Positions 1-10,805 of a stretch of DNA of 64,000 nt are shown one piece after another; the first letter of the stretch is position 1, and each line of letters begins with the position of its first letter. The stretch is from Cryptomeria japonica. Taxonomy: Eukaryota; Streptophyta; Pinopsida; Cupressales; Cupressaceae. The position numbers and the translations under genes were made by a program. Under the pieces are notes generated by a model, which was not told the origin of the DNA, ran no database searches, and saw nothing but the letters and a program-made list of their open reading frames with translations. The stretch covers positions 161,570,849 to 161,634,848 of the forward strand of contig NC_081413.1 in the NCBI RefSeq assembly GCF_030272615.1, written 5' to 3'.

Positions 1-1
1 A

Positions 2-588
2 TTTGGACCTTCTCAAGCTATAAAATCTGAACTTGCTTTTCATGCATCTACATCATCTACCGGCAAGAGTGATTGGAAAGATTTATATGCGAAGAAACTA
101 GAGGATATGAAGAAAGAAGATGAAGATTTTGAGCAACTTGAAGCCTTATTTGATAGAAGAGAACCTAAAGGACTGACATGAAGTAAGTATGAAGGAAAAT
201 CACCTTTTAAATGCTTTGCATGTAGTAAGATAGGTCATTTTGCATCTAGATGTCTTGAAAGGAATTGGAGATTTGAAGAAAGAGCTAGAAGATCTTTTAG
301 GCCTAACCATGATTATCAAAACAAGCATAAGTACAGGAGGAACAAAGACAAATCATGCTACTTTCCTGATGAGGAAGGTGTGACTAATTCTGATGATGAA
401 GTGAGACAAGATTTAACTAGTGGATCTAGAAATAGAAAGGAATGGGTATTTTTGGCTATCAAGGAAGATGATCCGGTACTTGAAGAGAAGGCCCTTGCTG
501 TTAAAATTGAAGACAAGGATGAATGGGTAATTGATAGTGGATGTTCACATCATATGACCGAGGATAAAAGGAAGTTCTTATCTTTGTA
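2..588 (+). pseudogene. copia-1 Gag C-terminus and aspartic protease remnant
   Basis: One frame is readable from base 2. It holds a charged Gag segment, a CCHC zinc knuckle at about 208-252 (CFACSKIGHFASRC, all four ligands present) and then the protease motif WVIDSGCSHHM at about 525-557, whose D-S-G is the copia protease active site. A TGA at about 178 interrupts Gag, and a TAA follows the protease at about 587. The knuckle would bind the genomic RNA during particle assembly and the protease would cut the polyprotein. The part before base 1 is not visible. Confidence 0.85.
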
Positions 589-1850
589 AGAATTTGATTG
601 TGGCTTGGTTAGATTTGGGGATGGCAAAGCATGCATGATCAAGGGAAGAGGAACAATATCATTGGATGGTAAGAATAACACTGATAATGTTTATTATGTT
701 AAAGGTTTAAGGCATAATATTTTGAGCTTAGGATAGTTGGTGGATAAGGGATTTCAGTTATAGTTCAAGGATGGAAAATGCAAGATTATCAACAGATCTG
801 GATTGGAGAATCCAATTGGTACACAAACTAAAGGTAACATCTTTCATTTGAACTCCTGGAAGAAGACATGTTTGATTGCACAAATTGATGAGAGTTTTCT
901 ATGGCATAAGAGGTTGTGTCATGTGAATTTTGATTGCATTTTGAAGATTAGTTTTACTAAGGTAGTTAGAGATATACCTAAGATTGTAAAGCCCTATAAT
1001 TCGGTATGTAAGGAATGTCAAATGGGAAAGAAAATCAAAACTTATTTTAAGAGTATACAAGACAAATCTAATTATGTTCTTGATCTTATTCATACTCACT
1101 TGTGTGGTCCTGCTAGAATCAAAAGTTTTTAGGGTGATAGATATTTCATGCTAATCATTGATGACTATTCAAGAATGATGTGGGTTACTTTTCTAAGGGA
1201 GAAGTCTGAAGCATTTGAAAATTTTAAAATCTTTAAAGCTAAAGTTGAGATAGAGATAGGATTGAAGATGAAATGCTTAGAGTCAGATCAGGGTGGATAA
1301 TTCACATTCGGTGAATTTAACAATTATTGTGAGAATAATGGGATAAGGAGACAATTGTATGCACCTCAAACACCTTAGCAGAATGGAGTTATGGAAAGGA
1401 AGAACAGATCTATCTTGGATGTAGCTAGAACTATGATGATGGAATCTAATCTGCCTCATGTCTACTAGAGAGAAGTTGTAAGCATGATGATATACACATT
1501 CAACAGAGTTCATATGAAAGGAGATACTATTAAGAAACCTTATGAGTGATGGTTTGGTCATACACCGATAGTTAAGTATTTCAAAATCTTTGGTAGTAAA
1601 TGCTATATCAAAAGAGATGATTCCGTTGGAAAGTTTGATCCTAGATGTGATGAAGGAATATCTCTTGGTTATTCTAATGAAAGAAAAACATATAGATGTT
1701 ATAACAAAAGATTGCAGAGAATTATGGAGAGCACAAATGTCAAGTTGGATGAGAAAAAGAAAAAGTCAAATCAGAACTTATGAGAGAGAACCGATAGTGA
1801 AAATGATCATAACTGAACTGGTAGAACCTACACTAGAATAAAATGTTGAA
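589..1850 (+). pseudogene. copia-1 GAG-pre-integrase and integrase remnant
   Basis: The reading frame of the protease continues with stops. The GAG-pre-integrase segment (FLWHKRLCHVNFD, then CKECQMGKK) supplies the histidine/cysteine zinc-binding part at about 895-1030. The integrase core follows: DLIHTHLCGP at about 1081 has H where the first catalytic D is usual, ESDQGG near 1280 keeps the second D, and QNGVMERKN near 1380 keeps the E. In-frame stops lie at about 1130, 1298, 1376, 1467 and 1547. A frameshift lies between about 1750 and 1940. Integrase would join the cDNA to the host chromosome; this one cannot. Confidence 0.85.
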
Positions 1851-1940
1851 CCAGTTACTCCAACAATATCAGAAAATTCAACAGTAACTAAAGATCAGGA
1901 TAGAGGAACAAAAACTCAAAAGACTCCTAGGTATGTAAGG

Positions 1941-2996
1941 TTGAATCACTTAGAAGATCAGATCATTGGAGACAAAAACAAAGGAGTGATGACAAGAAGA
2001 AGGTTGGCAGCTAATGAGGTATGTTTAATTTCTCAAGTTGAACTGGTATCAGTAATTGAAGCTTGTAAAGATGAATGTTGGATGAAAGCTATGGAAAAGG
2101 AATTGGATCAAATAGAAAAGAACAACACATGGACTTTAGTTCCTTGACCTCAAAATAAGAATGTTATTGGAACTAAATGGGTTTTTAGGAATAAATTGAA
2201 TGAAGATGGACAAGTTGTGAGGAATAAAGCTAGATTGGTTTGTAAAGGATATTCTCAGAAGGAAGGAATTTATTATGGTGAAACCTTTGAACCGTTAGCT
2301 AGGATTGAAGTTGTGAGCTTGTTTCTTTCTTATGTTTCACATAAGAACTACAAGGTTTATCAAATGGATGTTAAGTGTGCATTTCTGAATGGAGATCTTG
2401 AAGAGGAAGTTTATATTGAGAAATCTGATGGATTTTCACTTTCAGATGACAAAAACATGGTTTGCAGGTTAAAGAAAGCTTTATATGGATTCAAACAAGC
2501 TCCTAGAGATTGGTATGCAAGACTGGATAAATATCTTTTGAAGCTTGGTTTCACTAAAGGTAATGGTGACAATAATTTATATTATAAGATCACTGATAAT
2601 GACATATTGATTCTTTAAGTCTTTGTTAATGATATCATTTTTGGAGGTGAAGATAAGTTGTGTATGGAATTGTCTAACAATATGAAGAATGAATTTGAGA
2701 TGTCTATGATTGGGGAGATGAAATTTTCCTTAGGTTTGCAGATTACTCAAATCGATAAATCTATTTTCATCTATCAAACTATGTATGCTAGAGAGCTATT
2801 GAAGAAATTTGGGTTTGAAAATTCTAAACTGGTTGGTACTCCAATGGTTACAAGTGAGAAATTGACAAAGAAAGATGCATCTACACTGGTAAATCCTACA
2901 AGGTACAAGTCTATGATTGGAGGTTTGTTAATATCTGACTTAGACTACACCAGATATAATGAATGTAGTTTGTATTATATCAAGATATCAGAGTGA
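1941..2996 (+). pseudogene. copia-1 reverse transcriptase remnant
   Basis: Three stretches in one frame give most of a copia RT. They include [23 protein letters not shown], the catalytic-aspartate block [12 protein letters not shown] (about 2356-2390) and [13 protein letters not shown]. Stops interrupt it at about 2145 and 2616. The usual YVDD active-site box reads FVND at about 2622, so one metal-binding aspartate is replaced by asparagine. The C-terminal part (GEMKFSLGLQI to about 2960) is the RT connection. The protein would copy the genomic RNA into cDNA. The active-site change shows the copy is dead even apart from its stops. Confidence 0.9.
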
Positions 2997-3567
2997 TCCT
3001 AGATAAAATCATGAGAGTGCGGTGAAAAGGATTTTCAGGTATTTGTAGGGAACAACTGAATATGGTTTGTGGTATCCTAAAAATGATGATTTTACATTAT
3101 GTGCATATACAGTTGCAGATTGAGATGGAGATGTTGATGACCAAAAAAGCACACCTGACAGAGCTTTTTTTCTTGGAAAGAAACTTGTTTCATGGATCTA
3201 CAAAAAATAGACATGTACCTCTTTATCTACTACTGAAGTTGAGTATGTTGTTGCTGCTACTAATTGTACACAAGTTCTATGGATGAAGCAAATGTTGAAG
3301 GATATAAAGGTGGATTGGAATGAACCGATAGTTATTCACTGTGATAACTCTGTTGCTATTGATATATCAAAGAATCCAGTATTTCATTCTAAAAAAAAGT
3401 ACATATCTATCAAGTATAACTTTTTGAAGGAGAAGGTGGAAGCAAATGAAGTCAGACTATTTTATGTGAATACTAAAAAGTAGATTGCAGACATCTTCAC
3501 TAAACCTTTGCCTAAAGAATCATTTGAGTACTTCAAAGACAGGTTGGGGGCTTCTGCCCCTCTGTAG
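2997..3567 (+). pseudogene. copia-1 RNase H remnant and polyprotein C-terminus
   Basis: The copia RNase H is recognisable in several frames. STTEVEYVVAATNCTQ (about 3230) carries the conserved glutamate, IVIHCDNSVAIDISKNP (about 3330-3380) the next aspartate, and HSKKKYISIKYNFL follows. The C-terminal tail IADIFTKPLPKESFEY (about 3484-3530) is typical of the end of plant copia polyproteins, which stop here at 3565-3567. Frameshifts lie near 3000-3060 and 3280, and an in-frame TAG lies at 3481. RNase H would remove the RNA template after first-strand synthesis. Confidence 0.85.
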
Positions 3568-3931
3568 AGACCCGAGTGATGCTGATTGGCATCAGTCTGA
3601 TATGCATTATCAGATCTATTACTCATTCTAGATTGATGTGGTGGTGCTACTACTCAGGGGGAGTAGTCAGCTGTAAGAATCAGAGGATTTATGACTTTTA
3701 TTTGATATTTATGTCAGATCTTTGGCATTGATATCAAAGGGGGAGAGTTATTCTTATGAAAAATATAAGGGAGAGACATATTCATTAGGGGAGTTTGGTT
3801 TAGAGCTTCATTGCTATATCATTTTGTAGGAGATTGTTGGTTGTCTTCCATAGGGGGAGACTTGTTTGGCATTTCTTGGCACTTGGATGTTTTTCATATC
3901 TAGTGTTGCCATCAATGCCAAAGGGAGAGAT
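3568..3931 (+). other. copia-1 3' untranslated region with repeated polypurine tracts
   Basis: This 364-base stretch has no coding signal. It contains five purine runs of the AAAGGGGGAGA type, at about 3656-3663, 3736-3747, 3767-3776, 3852-3860 and 3919-3930. The last abuts the LTR start and is therefore the working plus-strand primer site. The others look like degenerate or alternative copies. Confidence 0.75.
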
Positions 3932-5194
3932 TGTTGGCCATTTGAAGGAATTGATTATGTGTTGCATTGATGTTTTGTCATTGATGGAAACACCAACTGT
4001 TTTGGTTGTCTACCTGTTTCTAGTTGGTTTTGGTAGATTGGTTGGATTATAGATTGGTTGGATTATGATATTGATCCAGTATGCTCTGGTTTATGGAATT
4101 GATTTGGATCTATCATTCATGCTATTCAGATGTGTATCATGATCAGTTGGTTCAGGATTTGATGACTCATATACTATCATTTGTTCTAGTAAGCCTTTTG
4201 GTCATCGGTAAGGGTTTTATCGGCAGAGCTTTGTTCAAGATCTTTTGATGCACGTGATAAGTGGTGTTGGTGCATCTTCTAGATGGCTTTCAGGATGCTA
4301 TTAGTTATCTTGTTCATGTTCCTGTTGATCGGTGGTGTTGGATTTGGGTCTGGACCTAATGTTGTCTTATTCTACAAGGTTATGGGCAGCCTTATGTAAG
4401 GTGTTGATGGGTGATCTCGATGCATTATCGGTTGGGTTTATTTATTGGATTATGTTGTTTCGGTCTTAGGCCAACTTGGTTGATCATTGGATTGCAGGTT
4501 TATGTTATGAATTTATTGTATTATCTTTTAGGTAGCTGACCTAATTGTTTAGGTCTCAGGCTGGTATAAATATGATGTAAGATGTCTTTGTAGATCATGG
4601 GATTATGGTTATGGGATAGTTAAGTGATTACTTGTGTGAATAATGTTGTAATCATATGCAAGAGTTTTGGTTGATCATAGGTGATCAAATTGGGATGGTA
4701 AGAGAGGTTTAAGACCTCTGGTATTGAGCTTAACCAGAATTGTGCTCAGGCATAGGAGATGTTATCTTTGTAGTTCACTCTTCTTTCTGGATTGTAGTCT
4801 GGATTTATTTTGTAGTCAGTGAGGCTCCTTTTGTGATGAGCATTGTGCTCTAGGATATTGGCCTTCTTGCATGTGTAGACCCCTGATTTTGTAATCATAC
4901 TTACTATAGAAGTATTATCTTACTGTGGGTAGGATTCCCACCATGGTTTTTCCCTTTATCATGTATTCCACCTACAAATCTTGGTGTCATGTGTTATGGA
5001 TGGATGGTAACTATTCTATGATTTATGTTTATGTTTAATTGCTATATCAGTTATTCTAGTATTTGGTTTATGCATTCTAGTATTGGGTTTATGTGTTCTG
5101 GTAATAAGGATTTGAATGATTAAAGTTTTGTAATATGTTGACAACTGATTCACCCCCCTCTCAGTTTTCCTTTGGTTATCTAAGTTTCCTAACA
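3932..5194 (+). repeat. copia-1 3' long terminal repeat
   Basis: The left edge is TGTTGGCC, directly after the purine tract AAAGGGAGAGA. The right edge is CCTAACA, after a C-run-plus-CTCTCA motif that also precedes the LTR end of copia-3. The 1,263-bp length and TG...CA ends are normal for this lineage. The partner LTR is outside the window, so age cannot be judged. Confidence 0.85.
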
Positions 5195-5201
5195 TTTACA
5201 T

Positions 5202-5598
5202 TCAATAATGCACTTTTCTTCATCCTTGTGAACCAATATTCTTTCTATCTGTCACACTGTATAGATTTGCATAGAGAATATGTTTGAGTTCGCCCTTTAT
5301 TCTATGATTGTCAAATACTTGGGGAGTATATAGATCATTATTTTTGGAATGGTTGATCATTCATCTCATTTGCATATATTTTGATTTTTTTATCATGATG
5401 GTGATATAGTTCCTTTAACTAGTATTCACATTCATGCATATGGTGTGAATCATATTTCTAGGGAGCAGTTTGGTCACCTAAGCCTTAGTGGTATTTAAGA
5501 ATTGTGTTCACCATCCAATTCCTTCACCTCTTTCTTCTTTAGATGTCAATACATTACCTCACCAATATGATCATAGTCTGTCAAATTCAACTTTGTGG
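5202..5598. repeat. Block X, copy 1 (duplicated AT-rich non-coding DNA)
   Basis: From TCAATAATGCAC to CAACTTTGTGG this block is repeated with scattered mismatches at 8577-8970. It starts only seven bases after the copia-1 LTR. It has no open frame of interest. Near 5455-5510 a weak resemblance to a copia pre-integrase motif (FGHLSLSGI) is too short to call. Confidence 0.8.
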
Positions 5599-6430
5599 AA
5601 TGACTACTTGATAATTATTTTATTCATATATAGATTTGGAGGACAGACTTGAGGATATCTAATTCTTCTTTTATGGTAATTACAACAAAACTAGTATCCT
5701 ATTTAATCAATTTATTAAGATATTATTCTTCGTGATTTTTCAAATGGTCATGATTTTTCATCTACTTTGATTGAGTTTGTAGCTAACATTTTGTGGCATA
5801 CTCTAGCATGAATACACTTGAGAGATTTTTATTCATATATCATTGCAATTATTATCTTATATCTCTTATTGGATTAGAATTTTATTCTACATATACCATT
5901 AGACTTGTTACTTCTTGAGGGAATGAATTATGTATAACAATATTTGACACTATTTAGCATTCATGTTCATTCATTCACTATTGGAATATGATCTACTTCA
6001 TAATGGGGGGATACATGGTCTCAGTCTTTCTCTGCTATTGGGGTATATCTATTGTATATTTATAATGGGTGTAGTCCTTGGGGAGGTCATATTGAGTCCT
6101 TCAATCACTTGTACATGTTTTCTTATTGCACTCTCTCATTGGACCTCCACAACTAAATAATTTTTATGGTAGTCATTATAATGGCAATAAAAAACACTTA
6201 CAAATATAAAAAAATTGATACACTTATAGAAAGAGTAAACTATAATATATCTTAAAGTTAAAATGTACTCCCTTAGTGAAAATACCCTCACAAACCAAAG
6301 GGCTTTCATCCTCTCAATCCAAAATTCAATAGGTGCTAATTTTCTAGATTGATCATAGTCTCATATGGGTTTTCATCCATAGAAGATTAGTTGAATACAA
6401 AGTGACCATCATAAATAATATAACATAACA
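5599..6430. other. AT-rich spacer between blocks X and Y, absent from the second array
   Basis: About 830 bases lie between X copy 1 and Y copy 1. At 8970 the X and Y blocks are joined directly at a short shared GGATAA-like sequence. Either this segment was deleted from the second array or inserted into the first. I see no gene, terminal repeats or target duplication in it. Confidence 0.6.
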
Positions 6431-7750
6431 TGGATAATTACAATTGAAATTTTTTCATAGTTTAATATGATTTCAACCAAAAATATTAAACTAGTTGACA
6501 TAGATCAAAAAACACAAGTCAACCTGATAGTCCTTATAGTATTTCCCATTGAAGGTTTGGAGTCTCTCCTCCCTGTTGACTTGGCATGCATAAGGATACA
6601 ACCCTAAACTTTGACCTCCAATAACTTTTTTAATACATCAAGAAAAACCCTTGATCCTCTAGCTTTGATAGGTCCTTGGCATACATTGGGGTAGAATAGT
6701 GATCCCTTACCTTTGATAACTCTTTGGAATGCAATGAGAAGCAACCTTGATCCTCAACCTCTGAGAGTTTCTTGGTATGAGTTGAGTAGTACCTATAAAA
6801 CCTAATGATTGACATCTTTATGGCATGATTCTAGTGACATTCCTACTTCCCAATTTTTTGTAGCTCCTTAGTAGATGTGAAGGAACTAATTTGACTCAAC
6901 TTTGACATTTCTCATGGTAAGAATCATTTTATCTAGTTTTTGAAAAAGGGACATGACAAAACACTAGGAGGTATAAATAATTATTTTTGAAAGGAATTAT
7001 ATATTGTAATGTAAATTATTTTTTGTATTGCAGGGAATAACATTCAACTATGTATATGTAATAGAGAAAATTGTGTGTATTTTAGAGGTCATGCATATCA
7101 AATAAATAGATCCTAGTATTGTTGTATATATAGTGAATATATAAAACATCTAAAAAATAATACTGAATATATGTCAAAATACCTAAATTCTCTACCAAAA
7201 AAATTACAAGATGTTATATTTCTAAATTAGTCTCTTGGCCTCTTGAAATGCAATTATGACATCCATTTCAAACCAAGATGATCTAGAAAGAATGATCTCC
7301 AAGACCACCTAAAAAGAAAAGAAACCTATGAAATAAAGACACTAAAATATTCACAAGCACGAAATTTAGCAAATGGGTTAGTGCATTCATGTTAGGTTTA
7401 CTAGAATCAATGCATTAAAAAATGGAAATAAAAAATAAGAAATTTATAACATAAATAAATTGAATCCTTATTACTAAATTCCACTACAAACCTGAGGACT
7501 GAGTTTCCTATAATGACTAATATTCTGATGCATTTGAAGAACATAACAACAATATTTTGGTAATAAAGAAATAGATAAATCACGTGTACACTAAAAAATT
7601 GACATATGAAAATGATGAATGGAGTGATGAATTTATATAATTCCAAAAAAATAGATGTATAGTGAGGATATGATCAAGAATGAATAATTTGCATTCAAGT
7701 TCCTAAGAGGATAATAATGAGTTTTGTTAATTCATTGAATGGATAATGAG
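6431..7750. repeat. Block Y, copy 1 (1.3 kb, non-coding)
   Basis: The block runs from GGATAATTACAATTG to GAATGGATAATGAG. A full second copy lies at 9382-10700 and a 290-bp partial copy at 8971-9260. The copies differ by point changes and single-base indels only. Open frames inside (for example on the minus strand at 7407-7646) recur with stops and substitutions in the other copy and do not resemble known proteins, so I do not call a gene. Confidence 0.85.
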
Positions 7751-8576
7751 GATTTATTAACTAGAAGAATAAATTAATTTGTGATTAGATTATTCATTTA
7801 ATATATTTTCTTCCATTGACGATTATCATTCCTTTCTCCTATTATATTTTCTTCCATTGACGATTATTTGGTTAAGTTCAAATATTTTTTTATCTAAATT
7901 GACTAGTTATGGGAAAGATGGATATGATAAGTCTTAATTTATATTTTTTATTTTTTCTAAGTTAAGGGGACCAGTTACTGTCTTTTCTTCTAGCTTATAT
8001 CATATGGTTGACTTAAGTGAATTAATTAAATTGTATTGTTTTAAGAAATTTTGTAACCATTTCACAACAGAGAAATTCAATCTTATCTAGTTAGATGCAT
8101 TTCTCATCAATCAAGCATTGGTAGTCTAGTCAACTAAAATAAAAGAAAAGAAGAAACCAAAAAAATAAGATAGAATATAATGGGCCTCCCATTTCTTCTA
8201 AAGAGTATAGATCTAACTAATAAAGAGAAACAATATGAGCATATTACAAAAAATAAGGAGACCATGAAATATGTGTTATGAAAAAATTGATCAAATGTCA
8301 AATATTCTTTATCACCACAATATCAAATTGTCCTGATCAATATATTTTGTTTCAAAATTTTCATAGTTAGGGGGGTAGATAAGATGAAGAGTAAATATTT
8401 TGCATCTACAAGTCCTTAGTTAAGTAGATGACTTTTCTATGGAGCTTTACATCATATTGCTTCATCATAGTGTATTCTTTATTCATTTGAACTTTGTACT
8501 TGACATATTGATGGGTAATAAAACATTTATTCATGATCTTGGGAAAGGATATATTGATATAGGAGAAGTTACATGC
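7751..8576. other. AT-rich single-copy spacer with a small direct repeat
   Basis: No gene is visible. A 25-bp direct repeat (start TATATTTTCTTCC) occurs at 7802-7826 and 7843-7867. The segment separates the first X-Y array from the second. Confidence 0.6.
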
Positions 8577-8970
8577 TCAATAATGCACTTTTCTTCATCC
8601 TTGTGAACCAATATTGTTTCTATCCATCATATAGTATAGAGTTGCATAGAGAATATTATTGAGTTCACCCTTTATTCTATGATTATCAAAGACTTGGGGA
8701 ATATATAGATCATTATTTTTGGAATGGTTGATCATTCATCTCATTTGTATATCATTTGAAATTTTTATCATGATGGTGATATAATTCCTTTAGCTAGTAT
8801 TCACATTAATGCATATGGTGTGAATCATATTTCTAGGAAGAAGTTTGGTCACCTAAACCTTAGTGTTATTAAGAATTGTGTTGACCTTCCAAATCCTTCA
8901 CCTCTTTCTTCTTTAAATGTAAATACTTTAGCTCAACAATAGGATCATAGTCTGTCAAATTCAACTTTGT
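8577..8970. repeat. Block X, copy 2
   Basis: This is a near-copy of 5202-5598, joined directly to a partial Y copy. The same order, X then Y, in both arrays shows duplication of a larger unit rather than two independent transpositions. Confidence 0.8.
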
Positions 8971-9260
8971 GGGATAATTACAGTTGAATTTTTTTCATAG
9001 TTAATATGATTTCAACTAAAAATATTAAACTAGTTGACATAGATAAAAAAAACACAAGTCAACCTGATAGTCCTTATAGGATTTCCCATTGAAGGTTTGG
9101 AGTATCTCCTTCATATTGACTTGGCATGCATAAGGATACAACCCTAAAATTTGATCTTCGAGAACTCTTTTTAATACATCAAGAAAAAACCTTGATCCTC
9201 TAGCTTTGAGAGGTCCTTGACATACATTGGGGTAGAATAGTGATCCCTTACCTTTGATAA
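8971..9260. repeat. Block Y, partial copy 2
   Basis: The first 290 bases of Y are present up to CCTTTGATAA. The copy then breaks off into a scrambled 120-bp linker (9261-9381). The linker repeats the end of X (GATCATAGTCTATCAACTTC) and then re-enters Y. This looks like a local tandem duplication of the X-Y junction. Confidence 0.8.
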
Positions 9261-9381
9261 TTCAACTTTGTGGGATAATTACAGTTGAATTTTTAATATG
9301 ATCAAATAATTTGTGGTATAATTACCTTGACTTTGTGGTAGAATAGTTAATATGATCATAGTCTATCAACTTCAACTTTGT

Positions 9382-10700
9382 GGGATAATTACAATTGAAT
9401 TATTTTCATGGTTAATATGATTTCAACTAAAAATATTAAACTAGTTGTCATAGATAAAAAAACACAAGTCAACCTGATAGTCCTTATAGGATTTCCCATT
9501 GAACATTTGGAGTATGTCCTTCATGTTGACTTGGCATGCATAAGAATACAATGCTAAAATTTGACCTTCGATAACTCTTTTTAATACATCAAGAAAAAAC
9601 CTTGATCCTCTATCTTTGATGGGTCCTTGACATACATTGGGGTAGAATAGTGATCCCTTACCTTTGATAATTCTTTGGAATGCATCAAGAAGCAACCTTG
9701 ATCCTCAACCTCTGAGAGGTTCTTGGTATGAGTTGAGTATTATCTATAAAATCTAATGATTGACATCTTTATGGCATGATTCTAGTGACATTCCTAATTC
9801 CCAATTTTTTGTATCTCCTTAGTAGATGTCAAGGAACTAATTTGACTTAACTTTGACATTTCTCTTGGTAAGAATAATTTTATCTAGTTTTTGGAAAAGG
9901 GACATGATGAAACATTAGGAGGTATAAATAATTATTTTTGAAAATAATTATATATTGTAATGTATATTATTTTTTGTATTGTAGGAATAACATTCAACTA
10001 TGTATGTGTAATAGCAAAAATCATGAGTATTTTAGAGGTCATGCATATCAAATAAATAGATCCTAGTATTGTGGTATATATAGTGAATATACAAAACATG
10101 TAAAAAATAATAATGAATATATGTCAAAATACTTAAATTCTCTACAAAAAAAATTGTAAGATGCTATATTTCTAAATTAGTCTCTTGGCCTCTTGAAATG
10201 CAATTATGACATCCCTTTCAAACCAAGATGATCTAGAAAGAATGATCTCCAAGACCACCTAAAAAGAAAAGAAACCTATGAAATAAAGACACTAAAATAT
10301 TCACAAGCACAAAATTTAGCAAATGGGTTAGTGCATTCATGTTAGGTTTATTAGAATCAATGCATTAAAAAATGGAAATACAAAATAAGAAATTTATAAC
10401 ATAAATAAATTGAATCCCTATTACTAAATTCCACTACAAACCTCAAGATTGAGTTTACTATAATGACTAAAATTTTGATGCATTTGAAGACCATAACACC
10501 AATATTTTGGTAATAAAGAAATAGATAACTCACGTGTACACTAAAACATTGACATATGAAAATGATGAATAGAGTGATGAATTTATATAATTCCAAAAAT
10601 ATAGATGTATAGTGAGGATATGATCAAGAATGAATAATTTTCATTCAAGTTCCTAAGATGATAATAATGATATTTATTAATTCATTGAATGGATAATGAG
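9382..10700. repeat. Block Y, copy 3 (full length), cut by LINE-1
   Basis: This copy is collinear with 6431-7750 up to GAATGGATAATGAG at 10700. There the match to copy 1 ends abruptly and LINE-1 sequence begins. The sharp end gives the best estimate of the LINE-1 5' boundary. Confidence 0.85.
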
Positions 10701-10805
10701 TTTTGCAAAAATTGGTGAAAACGGCAAGGCAGTCATCGAGCGATTTTTCCATTTCCTCTGAGGAAATCGCCTGATCTTCTTCACCAACAGTGGTTTTTCG
10801 ATAGG

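Larger units (their letters stand above)
1..5194 (+). mobile_element. copia-1: decayed Ty1/copia retrotransposon, 5' end outside the window
   Basis: The order of remnants is Gag zinc knuckle, protease, integrase, reverse transcriptase, RNase H, purine tract and LTR, which is the copia (not gypsy) order. The 5' LTR, primer site and most of Gag lie before base 1. The coding part is crossed by many stops and at least one frameshift, so the copy cannot make a polyprotein. Its final purine tract and LTR ends (TGTTGGC at the start, TAACA at the end) are like those of copia-3 at 26877-34542, so the two belong to related lineages. A target duplication cannot be checked because the left end is missing. 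Confidence 0.93.

Noticed and set aside
1283-1561. Minus-strand frame of 92 codons
   Set aside because: It is antisense to the clear copia-1 integrase remnant.
5440-5520. Weak copia pre-integrase-like sequence (FGHLSLSGI)
   Set aside because: It is a single short motif in a non-coding AT-rich block with no neighbouring integrase or protease signal.
7407-7646. Minus-strand 79-codon frame repeated at 10357-10596
   Set aside because: The similarity between the two comes from the duplicated block Y. Changes between copies are not biased to silent sites, as far as can be seen, and the protein is low in complexity.
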